Source: Cellulomonas sp. KH9 (lineage in GTDB: Bacteria > Actinomycetota > Actinomycetes > Actinomycetales > Cellulomonadaceae). Taken from it: 64,000 bases of DNA. Both the position numbers and the translations under genes were made by a program. How positions within the stretch are numbered: the stretch's first letter is position 1; the number at the start of each line of letters is the position of its first letter. This document shows positions 43,359 through 52,949 of this stretch, piece by piece. The notes below the pieces were generated by a model. The model ran no database searches. It was not told where the DNA came from and saw only the letters and a program-made list of their open reading frames with translations. The stretch lies in contig NZ_FOSE01000002.1 of the NCBI RefSeq assembly GCF_900114185.1, forward strand, positions 559,909-623,908, given 5' to 3'.

Positions 43359-44741
43359 GTGGCCGACAACGGCACCGCTTTCGACATCGTCGTCCTGGGC
43401 GGAGGCAGTGGCGGCTACGCAGCCGCCCTGCGCGCCGCCGAGCTGGGCAAGACCGTCGCCCTGGTCGAGGCCGACAAGGTGGGTGGCACCTGCCTGCACC
43501 GCGGGTGCATCCCGACCAAGGCCCTCCTGCACGCGGCCGAGCTGGCCGACAACGCCCGTGAGGGTGCGCAGTTCGGTGTGCACAGCACGCTCGAGCGCAT
43601 CGACATGGGTGGCGTGAACACCTACAAGGACAACGTGATCGGCCGGCTCTACAAGGGCCTGCAGGGTCTCATCAAGTCCCGCAAGATCGAGGTGGTCGAG
43701 GGCTACGGCAAGCTCACCGGCCCGAACACCGTCCAGGTGGGCGACCGCACGCTGACCGGTGAGCACATCGTGCTCGGCACCGGCTCGTACGCGCGCTCGC
43801 TGCCCGGGCTGGACATCGGCGGCCGGGTCATCACCTCCGACCAGGCGCTGACGCTCGACTGGGTGCCGAAGTCCGCGATCATCCTCGGTGGCGGCGTCAT
43901 CGGCTCCGAGTTCGCGAGCGTCTGGAAGTCCTTCGGCGCGGACGTCACGATCATCGAGGCACTCCCCCACCTGGTGCCGAACGAGGACGAGGCGGTCTCG
44001 AAGGCCTTCGAGCGCGCCTTCCGCAAGCGCGGCATCAAGTTCAACCTCGGCGTCCGGTTCTCCGGCGTCACGCAGGACGACAACGGGGTGCACGTCTCGC
44101 TCGAGGACGGCAAGACGTTCGACGCCGACGTGCTGCTGGTCGCCGTCGGCCGTGGCCCCAACACCGGCGGCCTGGGCTACGAGGAGCAGGGCATCACCCT
44201 GGACCGCGGCTTCGTCATCACCGACGAGCGCCTGCACACCGGCGTCGCGAACATCTACGCGGTCGGCGACATCGTCCCCGGCCTGCAGCTCGCCCACCGC
44301 GGCTTCCAGCAGGGCATCTTCGTCGCCGAGCAGATCGCGGGCCTGAACCCGCCGCTGATCGACGAGTCCGGGATCCCCCGCGTCACCTACTCGGACCCCG
44401 AGGTCGGCTCGGTCGGCGTGACCGAGAAGCGCGCCAAGGAGCTGTACGGCGACGACGGCGTCGAGGTCCTCGAGTACAACCTCGGCGGCAACGGCAAGAG
44501 CCAGATCCTCGCGACCCAGGGCTTCATCAAGCTCGTCCGGAAGAAGGACGGTCCGGTCGTCGGCGTGCACATGATCGGTGCGCGCGTCGGCGAGCTGATC
44601 GGCGAGGGTCAGCTGATCGTCAACTGGGAGGCCTACCCGGAGGACGTCGCCCAGCTGGTCCACGCGCACCCCACGCAGAACGAGGCTCTCGGTGAGGCGT
44701 TCCTCGCGCTCGCCGGCAAGCCGCTGCACGCCCACAACTGA
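43359..44741 (+). CDS. lpdA: Dihydrolipoamide dehydrogenase (E3)
   Basis: A 460-residue flavoprotein disulfide reductase. The FAD-binding [17 protein letters not shown] is near the N-terminus, the redox disulfide GGTCLHRGC at Cys45/Cys50, the NAD site [14 protein letters not shown] in the middle, and the C-terminal His-Glu pair in [12 protein letters not shown]. It reoxidises the dihydrolipoyl groups of the E2 encoded immediately downstream. The GTG has a CCGAGGAG site 6 nt upstream. The 29-bp gap to the E2 gene suggests one operon. Confidence 0.96.
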   Translation: MADNGTAFDIVVLGGGSGGYAAALRAAELGKTVALVEADKVGGTCLHRGCIPTKALLHAAELADNAREGAQFGVHSTLERIDMGGVNTYKDNVIGRLYKGLQGLIKSRKIEVVEGYGKLTGPNTVQVGDRTLTGEHIVLGTGSYARSLPGLDIGGRVITSDQALTLDWVPKSAIILGGGVIGSEFASVWKSFGADVTIIEALPHLVPNEDEAVSKAFERAFRKRGIKFNLGVRFSGVTQDDNGVHVSLEDGKTFDADVLLVAVGRGPNTGGLGYEEQGITLDRGFVITDERLHTGVANIYAVGDIVPGLQLAHRGFQQGIFVAEQIAGLNPPLIDESGIPRVTYSDPEVGSVGVTEKRAKELYGDDGVEVLEYNLGGNGKSQILATQGFIKLVRKKDGPVVGVHMIGARVGELIGEGQLIVNWEAYPEDVAQLVHAHPTQNEALGEAFLALAGKPLHAHN

Positions 44742-44770
44742 CCCCAGGACCGAAGGAGACACGAGCGGTC

Positions 44771-46588
44771 ATGTCCGACAACGTGCAGCTTCCCGCGCTC
44801 GGTGAGTCCGTCACCGAGGGCACCGTCACCCGCTGGCTGAAGAACGTCGGCGACACCGTCGAGGTCGACGAGCCCCTGCTCGAGATCTCGACCGACAAGG
44901 TCGACACCGAGATCCCCTCGCCGTTCGCCGGCGTCCTCGAGCAGATCCTCGTCCAGGAGGACGAGACGGTCGAGGTCGGCGCGTCGCTCGCCGTCATCGG
45001 CTCCGGCCAGGGCGGTGACTCCGGCTCCACGGCGCAGGACGCCCCCGCCCAGGAGCAGCCGGCGGAGCCGGCCGCGAGCGAGCAGCAGGCGCCCGCCGAG
45101 GAGCCCGCCGCCGAGCAGCAGCCCGCGCAGCAGCCCGTCGAGGAGCACGAGGACGCCCCGGCGCCGTCTGCCGGCGGCAACGGCGGCGGCCAGGAGGTCA
45201 CCCTCCCGCCGCTGGGCGAGTCCGTCACCGAGGGCACCGTCACCCGCTGGCTGAAGAGCGTCGGCGACACCGTCGAGGTCGACGAGCCCCTGCTCGAGAT
45301 CTCGACCGACAAGGTCGACACGGAGATCCCCTCGCCGGTCGCAGGCACGCTGCAGGAGATCCGCGTGCAGGAGGACGAGACGGTCGAGGTCGGCGCCGTG
45401 CTGGCGGTCGTCGGGTCCGGTGCCGCCGCGCCCGCCGCCGCCCCCGAGCAGCCGTCGGCACCGGAGCAGCCCGCCGAGGAGAAGGCGCCCGCCGCTCAGC
45501 CGGCCGACCACGAGACCCCCGCACCGGAGACCGAGCAGGCGCCGGCCGCGGAGCAGCCCGCGCCGGCCGCGCAGGAGGCCGCCGCCGCGCAGCCGACCGC
45601 GCAGTCCGCGCCGCAGCCCACCCCGCAGCCCACCGCCGGCGGCTCGTACCTGACCCCGCTCGTCCGCAAGCTCGCGGCCGAGAAGGGCGTCGACGTCGCG
45701 ACCCTCACGGGCACGGGCGTCGGTGGACGCATCCGCAAGGAGGACGTCCTCGAGGCGGCCGCCAAGGCCGAGGAGGCCCGCAAGGCCGCCGAGGCGGCGA
45801 AGGCGGCACCGGCACCGGCCGCCGCCGCACCCGCCCCCACCAAGGCCTCCGCGCCCGCCCAGGTCTCGCCGCTGCGCGGGACGACCGAGAAGGCGAGCCG
45901 CCTGCGGCAGATCATCGCCGAGCGCATGGTCGAGGCCCTGCACACGCAGGCGCAGCTCACCACCGTCGTCGAGGTCGACGTCACCCGGATCGCCAAGCTC
46001 CGGGCGCGGGCCAAGGAGGACTTCAAGGCGCGCGAGGGTGTCAACCTCACGTTCCTCCCGTTCTTCGTGCAGGCCGCGGTCGAGGCGCTCAAGACCTACC
46101 CCAAGGTCAACGGCATCCTCGAGGACAAGACCATCACGTACCACGGCCAGGAGAACGTCGGCATCGCGGTCGACACCGAGCGCGGGCTGCTCGTGCCGGT
46201 GATCCGCGACGCGGGCGACCTGAACCTCGCCGGCATCGCCCGCAAGATCAACGACCTCGCGGGCCGCACCCGGTCCAACAAGGTCACGCCGGACGAGCTG
46301 TCGGGCGCCACCTTCACGGTGACGAACACCGGCTCGGGCGGGGCGATCATCGACACGCCGATCGTCCCCGGCGGCACGTCGGCCATCCTCGGCACCGGTG
46401 CGATCGTCAAGCGCCCCGTCGTCGTCAAGGGCCCGGACGGCGAGGAGGTCATCGCCATCCGCTCGATGTGCTACCTGTGCCTGTCGTACGACCACCGCCT
46501 GGTGGACGGCGCCGACGCGTCGCGCTACCTCACCGCGGTGAAGAACCGTCTCGAGGAGGGCGCGTTCGAGTCCGAGCTCGGGCTCTGA
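44771..46588 (+). CDS. sucB: 2-oxoacid dehydrogenase E2, dihydrolipoyllysine succinyltransferase type
   Basis: A 605-residue E2 with two lipoyl domains (about 2-77 and 140-215; lipoyl-Lys43 and Lys181 in STDKVDTEI), a peripheral-subunit-binding domain (about 294-328) and the acyltransferase core (about 370-605) ending with [14 protein letters not shown] (His575, Asp579). Long Ala/Pro/Glu linkers join the domains. Actinobacteria use such an E2 in a shared pyruvate/2-oxoglutarate dehydrogenase assembly, so the substrate is not certain. GGAGACACGAGCGGTC precedes the ATG. Confidence 0.93.
   Translation: MSDNVQLPALGESVTEGTVTRWLKNVGDTVEVDEPLLEISTDKVDTEIPSPFAGVLEQILVQEDETVEVGASLAVIGSGQGGDSGSTAQDAPAQEQPAEPAASEQQAPAEEPAAEQQPAQQPVEEHEDAPAPSAGGNGGGQEVTLPPLGESVTEGTVTRWLKSVGDTVEVDEPLLEISTDKVDTEIPSPVAGTLQEIRVQEDETVEVGAVLAVVGSGAAAPAAAPEQPSAPEQPAEEKAPAAQPADHETPAPETEQAPAAEQPAPAAQEAAAAQPTAQSAPQPTPQPTAGGSYLTPLVRKLAAEKGVDVATLTGTGVGGRIRKEDVLEAAAKAEEARKAAEAAKAAPAPAAAAPAPTKASAPAQVSPLRGTTEKASRLRQIIAERMVEALHTQAQLTTVVEVDVTRIAKLRARAKEDFKAREGVNLTFLPFFVQAAVEALKTYPKVNGILEDKTITYHGQENVGIAVDTERGLLVPVIRDAGDLNLAGIARKINDLAGRTRSNKVTPDELSGATFTVTNTGSGGAIIDTPIVPGGTSAILGTGAIVKRPVVVKGPDGEEVIAIRSMCYLCLSYDHRLVDGADASRYLTAVKNRLEEGAFESELGL
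44804..44923 (+). repeat. Lipoyl-domain DNA repeat, copy 1
   Basis: 120 bp within the first lipoyl domain, matching 118 of 120 bases in the second copy at 45218-45337, synonymous sites included. Confidence 0.9.
45218..45337 (+). repeat. Lipoyl-domain DNA repeat, copy 2
   Basis: Second copy, 414 bp downstream and in the same frame. Only two bases differ, one of them silent (GAC ACC to GAC ACG). Confidence 0.9.
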
Positions 46589-46603
46589 CGCACACGCACT
46601 CCC

Positions 46604-46641
46604 CCGCGGGGCCGTCCACCAGCCGGTGGGCGGCCCCGCGG
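46604..46641. terminator. Terminator hairpin after the E2 gene
   Basis: A 17-bp stem with one G-U pair (CCGCGGGGCCG...CGGCCCCGCGG) and an AGCC loop, 15 nt after the stop. Confidence 0.8.
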
Positions 46642-46710
46642 CGCGTCCGGGTCGCACCCGCCGGGCTGCGGCGGCCGGCGCACGGCGGTGGCGTGCCACC
46701 GGGCCGTGAC

Positions 46711-46723
46711 TAGGGTGAGCGGC
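46711..46723 (+). promoter_or_regulatory. Leaderless promoter of the epimerase-like gene
   Basis: TAGGGT (46711-46716), 7-nt gap, ATG at 46724. Confidence 0.5.
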
Positions 46724-47641
46724 ATGCGCGTCCTCGTCGCCGGCTCGTCCGGCCTGGTCGGAACGGCCCTCGTGCGGCACCTCCGCGAGTCCGGCCACGA
46801 CGTCGTCCGGCTGGTGCGGCGCGCGTCCCGCGGCCCGGACGAGGCGACCTGGGACCCCGCGGCCGGCACCGTCGACACCGCGGCCGTGGCGGCGAGCGAC
46901 GCGGTGGTCGACCTCGCCGGCGTGCCCGTGGCCTCGCGCCCGCTGACCCCCGCGCGCAAGCAGGCGGTGCTGTCCTCCCGGGTGCAGACCGCGGGCCTGC
47001 TCGCGCGCACGCTCGCCGACCTGGCGGACGCCGACGGCGGGCGCGGGCGCCGCGTGCTGCTGCAGGCGTCGGGCATCGGGGCGTACGGCGACCGCGGCGA
47101 GACGCCGTTGTCCGAGGACGAGCCGCTGGGCGACACGTTCTTCGCCGGGGTCGTCCGCCGCTGGGAGGCGGCGACCGTGCCCGCGCAGGCGGCCGGGGTG
47201 CGGGTGGTGCACCTGCGCACGGGCATCGTGCTCAGCGCGCACGGCGGTGCCGCGGCGCCGCTGCTGCTCCCCCTGCGAGCCGGTGTGGCCACCCGGCTCG
47301 GGTCCGGGCGGCAGTTCTGGAGCTGGATCACCCTGCTCGACGAGGTCCGCGCCATCACCCACCTGCTCACGGCCGACGTGCAGGGTCCGGCCAACCTGGT
47401 CGCGTCCGCCGACCGGCACGTCGACCTGGTCGATGCCCTGCGGCGCGCGTGGGGCGCCCCGGTGACCCTGCCGGTGCCCGCCCCGCTGCTGCGCGTCGCG
47501 CTGGGCGACTTCTCCTCCGAGGTGCTCGGTTCCGTCCGCGCGGAGCCGACCGTGCTGACCGCGACGGGGTTCGTCCCGCGCCACACCACGCCGGTCGAGG
47601 CGGCACGGTGGCTCAGGGCGACGCGGCGACGGGCTCCCTGA
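46724..47641 (+). CDS. TIGR01777-type NAD(P)-dependent epimerase/dehydratase-like protein
   Basis: A 305-residue SDR-fold protein (MRVLVAGSSGLVGTALVRHL nucleotide site; DLAGVPVASRPLT; SGIGAYGDRGETPLSE; FWSWITLLDEV; TGFVPRHTTPVEAARWL) of the sugar-epimerase-like family that includes YfcH/SulA-like proteins. The catalytic Tyr-Lys pair of classical SDRs is not obvious. Substrate unknown. The last 29 bp overlap the end of the convergent pseudokinase gene. Confidence 0.87.
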   Translation: MRVLVAGSSGLVGTALVRHLRESGHDVVRLVRRASRGPDEATWDPAAGTVDTAAVAASDAVVDLAGVPVASRPLTPARKQAVLSSRVQTAGLLARTLADLADADGGRGRRVLLQASGIGAYGDRGETPLSEDEPLGDTFFAGVVRRWEAATVPAQAAGVRVVHLRTGIVLSAHGGAAAPLLLPLRAGVATRLGSGRQFWSWITLLDEVRAITHLLTADVQGPANLVASADRHVDLVDALRRAWGAPVTLPVPAPLLRVALGDFSSEVLGSVRAEPTVLTATGFVPRHTTPVEAARWLRATRRRAP

Positions 47642-48983
47642 CGTCCCAGACGCGCCACCCCTGCGCGGTCCACCGCAGCACCAGCTCGACGGTGCGGGGT
47701 GCCGTCGCCGCGACCTCGGCCCGCTGCCCGTCGGGGGCGACCCGGGTGTGGGCACCCACGGCCGACGTGACCACGACGGTCGCGTCACCGTCCGGCGTCG
47801 CGCCGGTGGCGGCGGTCGCGACCACGTCCACGACCAGACCGTCGCTGCGGGCACCGGCCAGGCGCCCGAGCAGGTCCCGGTCGGCGGCCAGGGCGGGCGA
47901 GCCGTCGGCCGCGACGGTCGTGAGTGCCTGCGGGTCGGCGGCCGCGAGCACGGCCCCGCGCAACCGTGTGAGCGCACCTGCCGCGCCCGCCGGGTCCTCG
48001 CGGTCGGTGGCGGGGTCCGGTGGCGTCGACGTCGCGCGCACCTGTGGACCAGGTGCCTCCGCCACGGGCGCGGCCGCCCCCGACAGGACGCCCCGCCCGA
48101 GGACCGCCGCCGCGCCCAGGACCACGAGGGCCACCACGGTCGCGACCGCTGCGACGGGCCGGCGGCGTCGGGGGCGACCGCCCCGCCGCAGGCGGCGCAC
48201 CGGTGCGCCGCCCGACGGTCCGCCGGAGCCGTCGGCCGCGCGCTCGGCACCCGGGCCGGCGACGGGCCCGTCGTCCGGGACGTGGACGGGTTCCGGGGCG
48301 GCGTGCGCGAAGACGGTGTCGACGACCTCGTCCGGTCCGGCGCCCGTGCGCAGCAGCGCCTCGAGTGCGTCGCGCAGCCGCACCTCGTCGGGCAGCCCCG
48401 CGGCCAGGTGCGCGTCGAGCGGCGGCATGACCCCGAGCAGCGTCGCGAGCAGGCGGTGCACGTCACCCGTGGTCGTCCCGCCGCCGCGCAGCGCGGCGCG
48501 CAGGTCGACGAGCACGGGCATCCCGCCCGGGCCGAGAACGATGCGGTCCGCCCCCACGGCACCGTGCGCCATCCCGGTGCTGTGCAGGTGGGCGAGTGCC
48601 TGGGCCACGGGCACGGCGACGGTCACGACCTCGCCGTCGCTCAGGGGGTGCCGGGCGGCACGGACGGCGGCGAGCGTCGGGCCGGGCACGTGCGCGCACA
48701 CCAGGGCCACCCGTCCCGGGCCGAGCGGCTCGACCGCCACCACCCGGGCGAGGTGGGGATGGTGCAGGCCGGTGAGCGCGCGGGCCCTCTCTGCGAGCGT
48801 GGCGTCGACGGGCACGTCCGCCACCATCACCTCGAGCCAGGCCCCGTCGTCGGCCACCGGGCGCGCCACCCACCACGCACCGTCCGTGCCCACCGCGCCG
48901 GCCGCACGGGTCCCGTGCGCCTGCAGCAGGCGGGTGACGTCGTCCGGCGGGGGCGCGGGGGTGTCCACGGAGCCATGGAACAC
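47613..48983 (-). CDS. Pseudokinase-like membrane protein
   Basis: A 456-residue protein with a degenerate protein-kinase domain (about 15-215). HPHLARVVAVEPLG and AQALAHLHSTGMAHGAVGADRIVLG match kinase lobes, but HRD has become HGA, DFG is VDLRA, and there is no lysine in the whole protein. Phosphotransfer is therefore not expected. One membrane helix (about 296-316) and an extracytoplasmic domain (about 350-456) similar to ligand/transport-associated beta folds follow. The GTG start has GGGAGG 7 nt upstream. Probably a regulatory scaffold; partner unknown. Confidence 0.75.
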   Translation of the reverse strand: MFHGSVDTPAPPPDDVTRLLQAHGTRAAGAVGTDGAWWVARPVADDGAWLEVMVADVPVDATLAERARALTGLHHPHLARVVAVEPLGPGRVALVCAHVPGPTLAAVRAARHPLSDGEVVTVAVPVAQALAHLHSTGMAHGAVGADRIVLGPGGMPVLVDLRAALRGGGTTTGDVHRLLATLLGVMPPLDAHLAAGLPDEVRLRDALEALLRTGAGPDEVVDTVFAHAAPEPVHVPDDGPVAGPGAERAADGSGGPSGGAPVRRLRRGGRPRRRRPVAAVATVVALVVLGAAAVLGRGVLSGAAAPVAEAPGPQVRATSTPPDPATDREDPAGAAGALTRLRGAVLAAADPQALTTVAADGSPALAADRDLLGRLAGARSDGLVVDVVATAATGATPDGDATVVVTSAVGAHTRVAPDGQRAEVAATAPRTVELVLRWTAQGWRVWDVREPVAASP

Positions 48984-49019
48984 CGGGGGTCCTCCCGCCC
49001 GCAGGCGTCGTCCACAGGC

Positions 49020-50066
49020 TCAGTCGAGCAGCTGCGCGACCCCGGTCGAGGCGGCGACGCGGGCCGCGTCGAGGACCCGGGCGGTGGCGACCGCGTCGGC
49101 CGGGTCTACCGGGACCGGGCCACCGGCGAGCACCCACGCCTGCACCGCGCGGTACAGGTCGGCGTGACCTCCGGGGGCGCGCGGCACGGGTGTGCGGTCG
49201 GCGCCGCGGACGAGCCAGCCCTCGTGCACGGGCTCCCCGGGGCGACGCCCGTCCTCCTGGACCTCGTCGAGCACGGCGAACGGGGTGGGCTCACCCTCGT
49301 AGCTCGTCACCAGGTACGCGCCGCGCTCGCCCAGCACGCGCGTGCGCGGACCCGGCGCGCCCACCAGCCCCCCGGCCGCCAGGTGCGAGACCACGTGGTG
49401 CCCGTCCGGGTCGGGCGCGTGCTCGAGCGCGAGGAAGACGTCGTCGACCGCCGGCGTCGTCAGCGCCCGCAGCTCGGCGTGCACGCGACGCACGGGACCG
49501 AAGAGCTGCACCGCGGAGTCCACGAGGTGGGCGCCGAGGTCGAGCAGGAGCCCGCCGCCCACGGTGTCCTCCTCCTTCCACCGGTGCTGCGGCTCGGGGC
49601 GGTACCTCTCCCACCGGCGCTCGAACCGGTGCACGCGGCCGAGCGTCCCGTCGGCCAGCAGGCCGCGCAGCGTGAGCTGCTCGGGGTCCCAGCGGCGGTT
49701 CTGGAAGACGGTCAGCCGCCCGCCGCGCTGCTCGGCGAGCCGCACCAGCGACGTGGCCTGCACCCGGGTGGTGGCCAGCGGCTTGTCCACCAGCACGGCG
49801 ACGTCCGCCTCGAGCGCCGCGCGCACGTGCTCGGCGTGCTCACCCGTGGGGCTGGCGACGACCACGAGGTCGAGGTCGTCGGCGCCGGCCAGCAGCGCCG
49901 CGACGTCGGGGACGACGCGTGCGCCCGGCCAGTCGGACGCGACCTGCTCGCCGCGGTGCCGGGTCACGACCGCCACGACCTGCTGCCCCGTCTCACGCGC
50001 GAGCCGGGCGTGGATCCCACGCCCGGCCGCGCCGTACCCGATCAGCCCGATGCGCAGCGGCTCCAT
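49020..50066 (-). CDS. Gfo/Idh/MocA-family oxidoreductase
   Basis: A 348-residue dehydrogenase. The Rossmann motif GLIGYGAAGRGIHARLA at the N-terminus, the VDKPLATT (EKP-type) catalytic Lys segment, and GGGLLLDLGAHLVDSAVQLFG in the C-terminal domain define the family. NAD(P)-dependent oxidation of a sugar or inositol-like substrate is expected; the substrate cannot be read. The ATG is 6 nt after TAGAGT. Confidence 0.92.
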   Translation of the reverse strand: MEPLRIGLIGYGAAGRGIHARLARETGQQVVAVVTRHRGEQVASDWPGARVVPDVAALLAGADDLDLVVVASPTGEHAEHVRAALEADVAVLVDKPLATTRVQATSLVRLAEQRGGRLTVFQNRRWDPEQLTLRGLLADGTLGRVHRFERRWERYRPEPQHRWKEEDTVGGGLLLDLGAHLVDSAVQLFGPVRRVHAELRALTTPAVDDVFLALEHAPDPDGHHVVSHLAAGGLVGAPGPRTRVLGERGAYLVTSYEGEPTPFAVLDEVQEDGRRPGEPVHEGWLVRGADRTPVPRAPGGHADLYRAVQAWVLAGGPVPVDPADAVATARVLDAARVAASTGVAQLLD

Positions 50067-50078
50067 GCCGCCACTCTA
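50067..50078 (-). promoter_or_regulatory. Leaderless promoter of the oxidoreductase gene
   Basis: TAGAGT (50078-50073), 6-nt gap, ATG at 50066. Confidence 0.5.
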
Positions 50079-50085
50079 GGAGGGC

Positions 50086-52368
50086 TCAGGACACGCTCGT
50101 CCGCTCCGCGGTGCCGACCGTCGCGTGCGCGCCGTGCTCCGGGCGCCGCGACAGCGGGCTCGGCCACCAGGTGCGCGGTCCCAGGTCGTGGACCAGGCCG
50201 GGCACCAGCAGGCTGCGCACCACGAACGTGTCGATGAGCACGCCGAGCGACACGATGAACGCGAGCTGCGCGAGGAACAGCAGCGGGATGACCGCCAGCG
50301 CCGCGAACGTCGTCGCGAGGACCAGGCCGGCGGACGTGATGACCCCACCGGTGACGGCCAGCCCGCGCGTGACGCCCTCGCGGGTACCGACGTGCAGGGA
50401 CTCCTCGCGCACCCGGGTCATGAGGAAGATCGAGTAGTCGACCCCCAGCGCGACCAGGAAGACGAACCCGTAGAGGGGGACCACCGGGTCCGCGTCGGGC
50501 CAGTCGAGCACGTGGTCGAACACGAGCGCCGAGATGCCGATCGCCGCGCCGAAGGACAGCACGTTGGCAGCCATGAGGACCAGCCCCGCCACGATCGATC
50601 GCAGCAGCAGCATGAGGATGAGCAGGATCACCACGAGCACGACCGGGACGATCACGCGCAGGTCCCGCTCGCTCGCGACCTGCGTGTCCAGGGTCTCGGC
50701 GGCCGGCCCGCCCACGAGCGCGTCGGGTGCGACCTCGGCGACCGCGTCGCGCAGGTCGGCGACGGTGTCGACGGCCTCCTGGCTGTCGGACGGCGCCTGG
50801 GTGACCACGTCCACCCGCACCCGACCGTCGACGACGACCGGCGGGGCGTCGGCAGCACCCGGTGCACCACCGGGCGCGCCGGTGTAGGCGGCCGCGGACT
50901 CGACACCCTCGACGCCCTGCGCGGCCTCGAGCACTGCGTCCAGCTCGCTCTCGTCCACCACGACCAGGGCGGGCTGCACCGCGCCGGCGGGGAAGTGCTC
51001 GGCGAGCACCTCCTCCCCCGCGACCGAGTCGACGGGCGTGAGGAACACGTCGGTCTGGCTCGTGCCGCCCGCGCGGAACGTCGGCACGAACGCGGCGGCC
51101 AGCAGCAGCGCGGCGGCGCTGATGATCCAGACGGGACGCGCCCGGCGTGCCACGAACCGCGCCCAGCGGGCCCACAGGCCGTTGCCCTCGGCGGCGTCGA
51201 CGGCCGCGGGCGGCACGTCGGTGGCGTGCTCGCCGTGCGTGCCCTGCCCCGCGCTGCCCGCGGCGACGTACCGGGGCACGCGCGGCCAGAACAGCACGCG
51301 GGACCGACGGCCGGCGACGAGCAGGATGGCGGGCAGCAGCGTGAGCGCGGCGAGCAGCGCGGCGCCGATGCCGATGGCGGCCACGGGGCCGAGGCTGCGG
51401 TTCGACCCGAGGTCGGACAGCAGCAGGCAGAGCAGGCCGGCGACCACGGTGCCGGCGCTCGCGGCGATCGGCTCGAGCGACTGGCGCCACGCGATGCGCA
51501 TGGCCTCGGCCGGGTGCTCCTGGTGGCGCAGCTCCTCGCGGTACCGGGCGACGAGCAGCAGCGAGTAGTCGACGGCGGCGCCGACGACGAGGATCGACAG
51601 GATGCCCTGGGCCTGGCCGTTGAGGACCAGGACGCCGGCGTCGGCGAGCTCGTAGACCACGAGCCCCGCCAGCGCGAGGGCGAACACGGCGGTGAAGATG
51701 ACGACGAACGGCAGGAACGGCGAGCGGTACACCACGACGAGGATCAGCAGGACCGCACCCAGGGCGACGAGCAGCAGCAGGCCGTCGATGCCGGCGAAGG
51801 CGGTGCCGAGGTCGGTGACGAACCCCGCGGGACCGGTCACCCACGCCTCCAGACCGAGGTCCCCGGCGCTGGACGCGGTCGCGCCCAGCCGGTCGGCCAG
51901 GCCGGCGCGCAGGTCCTCGACCAGCAGGTTGTTGAGCGACTCCTCGCCCACGAGGGTCTCGGCGTCGTCGGCGTCCAGCGGGACCGCGAGCAGGATCGCC
52001 TCGCCGTCCTCGGACGGCACCGGCACCACGGGCCCGGTGAGGTGGTCCGCCCACGTCCCGTCCGCGACGGGTTCGTCGGGGAACTCCTCGGCGAAGGTCG
52101 CGACGGCGGCGAGCTGCTCGGGGGTGACGTCACCCCCGTCGGCCGGGGTGAGGACGACCAGCGCGGGTAGGGTCTGCGTGTCGACGAACTCGCGGGACGC
52201 CTCGGCGGCCAGCGTGGACTGCGCCGACGACGGCAGGAACGCCGCGGCGTCGTTCGTCTGCACCTGGGACAGACGTCCCTGGGCGGCGCCGCCGACACCA
52301 CCCAGGCCCAGCCAGACGACGAGCACGACGGCGACGGCCACAGCGCGGGCCACGGGATTCCTCAGCAT
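50086..52368 (-). CDS. MMPL/RND-family exporter
   Basis: A 760-residue transporter with two repeats of one helix, a large outer loop, and five more helices, as in MMPL/YdfJ proteins. Family motifs include VVGAAVDYSLLLVARYREEL and FLVALGVDYSIFLMTRVREE, each with the proton-path Asp-Tyr pair. It likely exports a lipid or toxic compound. I prefer ATG 52368 (MLRNPVARAVAVAV); ATG 52380 would add MILS. The start lies inside a palindrome shared with the divergent MarR gene, which probably represses it. Confidence 0.92.
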   Translation of the reverse strand: MLRNPVARAVAVAVVLVVWLGLGGVGGAAQGRLSQVQTNDAAAFLPSSAQSTLAAEASREFVDTQTLPALVVLTPADGGDVTPEQLAAVATFAEEFPDEPVADGTWADHLTGPVVPVPSEDGEAILLAVPLDADDAETLVGEESLNNLLVEDLRAGLADRLGATASSAGDLGLEAWVTGPAGFVTDLGTAFAGIDGLLLLVALGAVLLILVVVYRSPFLPFVVIFTAVFALALAGLVVYELADAGVLVLNGQAQGILSILVVGAAVDYSLLLVARYREELRHQEHPAEAMRIAWRQSLEPIAASAGTVVAGLLCLLLSDLGSNRSLGPVAAIGIGAALLAALTLLPAILLVAGRRSRVLFWPRVPRYVAAGSAGQGTHGEHATDVPPAAVDAAEGNGLWARWARFVARRARPVWIISAAALLLAAAFVPTFRAGGTSQTDVFLTPVDSVAGEEVLAEHFPAGAVQPALVVVDESELDAVLEAAQGVEGVESAAAYTGAPGGAPGAADAPPVVVDGRVRVDVVTQAPSDSQEAVDTVADLRDAVAEVAPDALVGGPAAETLDTQVASERDLRVIVPVVLVVILLILMLLLRSIVAGLVLMAANVLSFGAAIGISALVFDHVLDWPDADPVVPLYGFVFLVALGVDYSIFLMTRVREESLHVGTREGVTRGLAVTGGVITSAGLVLATTFAALAVIPLLFLAQLAFIVSLGVLIDTFVVRSLLVPGLVHDLGPRTWWPSPLSRRPEHGAHATVGTAERTSVS

Positions 52369-52374
52369 GCTGAG
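52361..52374. promoter_or_regulatory. 14-bp palindrome between the exporter and MarR genes (candidate MarR operator)
   Basis: CTCAGCATGCTGAG is a perfect palindrome. It abuts the TATCAT hexamer (52375-52380) likely to be the marR -10 and spans the exporter start, so one dimer could block both promoters. Confidence 0.6.
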
Positions 52375-52416
52375 TATCATGGGCCCGCAGGAACGACTCG
52401 GCAAACCGGAGGACGC

Positions 52417-52944
52417 GTGAGTGTGCAGCAGGGTCCGCCGCCTGCGGACCACTGGCCCGTGGGCCGGATGCTGTCGGCGGCCGCACGCCGCATCGAGCGG
52501 GCGTGGGACGCGCACCTCGCGTCGTGGGACCTCAACCACGCGAGCCTGCCCGTGCTCGTCCACGTCACCGCGTCCCCGATGTCGCAGCGCGAGCTGGCCG
52601 ACGCCTGCGGCGTCACCGAGCAGACCATGAGCCGTGTGGTCACCCGCCTGGTGCGCACCGGGTACGTCACCCGTGGCCCGCACGCGGAGGACCGGCGGCG
52701 CCACGTCGTGGCGATCACACCCGCCGGGGCGGCCGCGCTGCGGGCGTGCGCCGACCCGGGCCCGGCGCAGGAGTCCGTGCTGGGGCACCTGCCCCCCGAG
52801 CGCCGCGCGCTGCTCGACGACCTGCTGCGCGAGGTCGTCGCCCCGTGGGACGTGCTGCCCGACCAGCGGCCCGGCGGCCGGCCCGCCGACGACGACACCG
52901 CCGACGCGACCAGGGTGCCGCCCCGCCGCGAGGGCATAGCCTGA
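52417..52944 (+). CDS. MarR-family transcriptional regulator
   Basis: A 175-residue winged-helix regulator: dimerisation helix (MLSAAARRIERAWDAHLASWDL), HTH (SQRELADACGVTEQTMSRVVTRLVRTGYV) and wing (AEDRRRHVVAITPAG). The GTG at 52417 has a CGGAGGACGC site. It is divergent from an MMPL exporter with a perfect palindrome in the gap, an arrangement typical of local drug- or lipid-responsive repression. Ligand unknown. Confidence 0.92.
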   Translation: MSVQQGPPPADHWPVGRMLSAAARRIERAWDAHLASWDLNHASLPVLVHVTASPMSQRELADACGVTEQTMSRVVTRLVRTGYVTRGPHAEDRRRHVVAITPAGAAALRACADPGPAQESVLGHLPPERRALLDDLLREVVAPWDVLPDQRPGGRPADDDTADATRVPPRREGIA

Positions 52945-52949
52945 CGGCC
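52937..52949 (+). promoter_or_regulatory. Leaderless promoter of lipB, overlapping the marR stop
   Basis: TAGCCT (52937-52942), 7-nt gap, ATG at 52950. The last T is the first base of the marR TGA. Confidence 0.45.

Noticed and set aside
44633-48562. A 1309-codon minus-strand frame
   Set aside because: Repetitive Arg/Gly/Leu translation opposite lpdA, E2 and epimerase genes; a shadow of GC-rich coding DNA.
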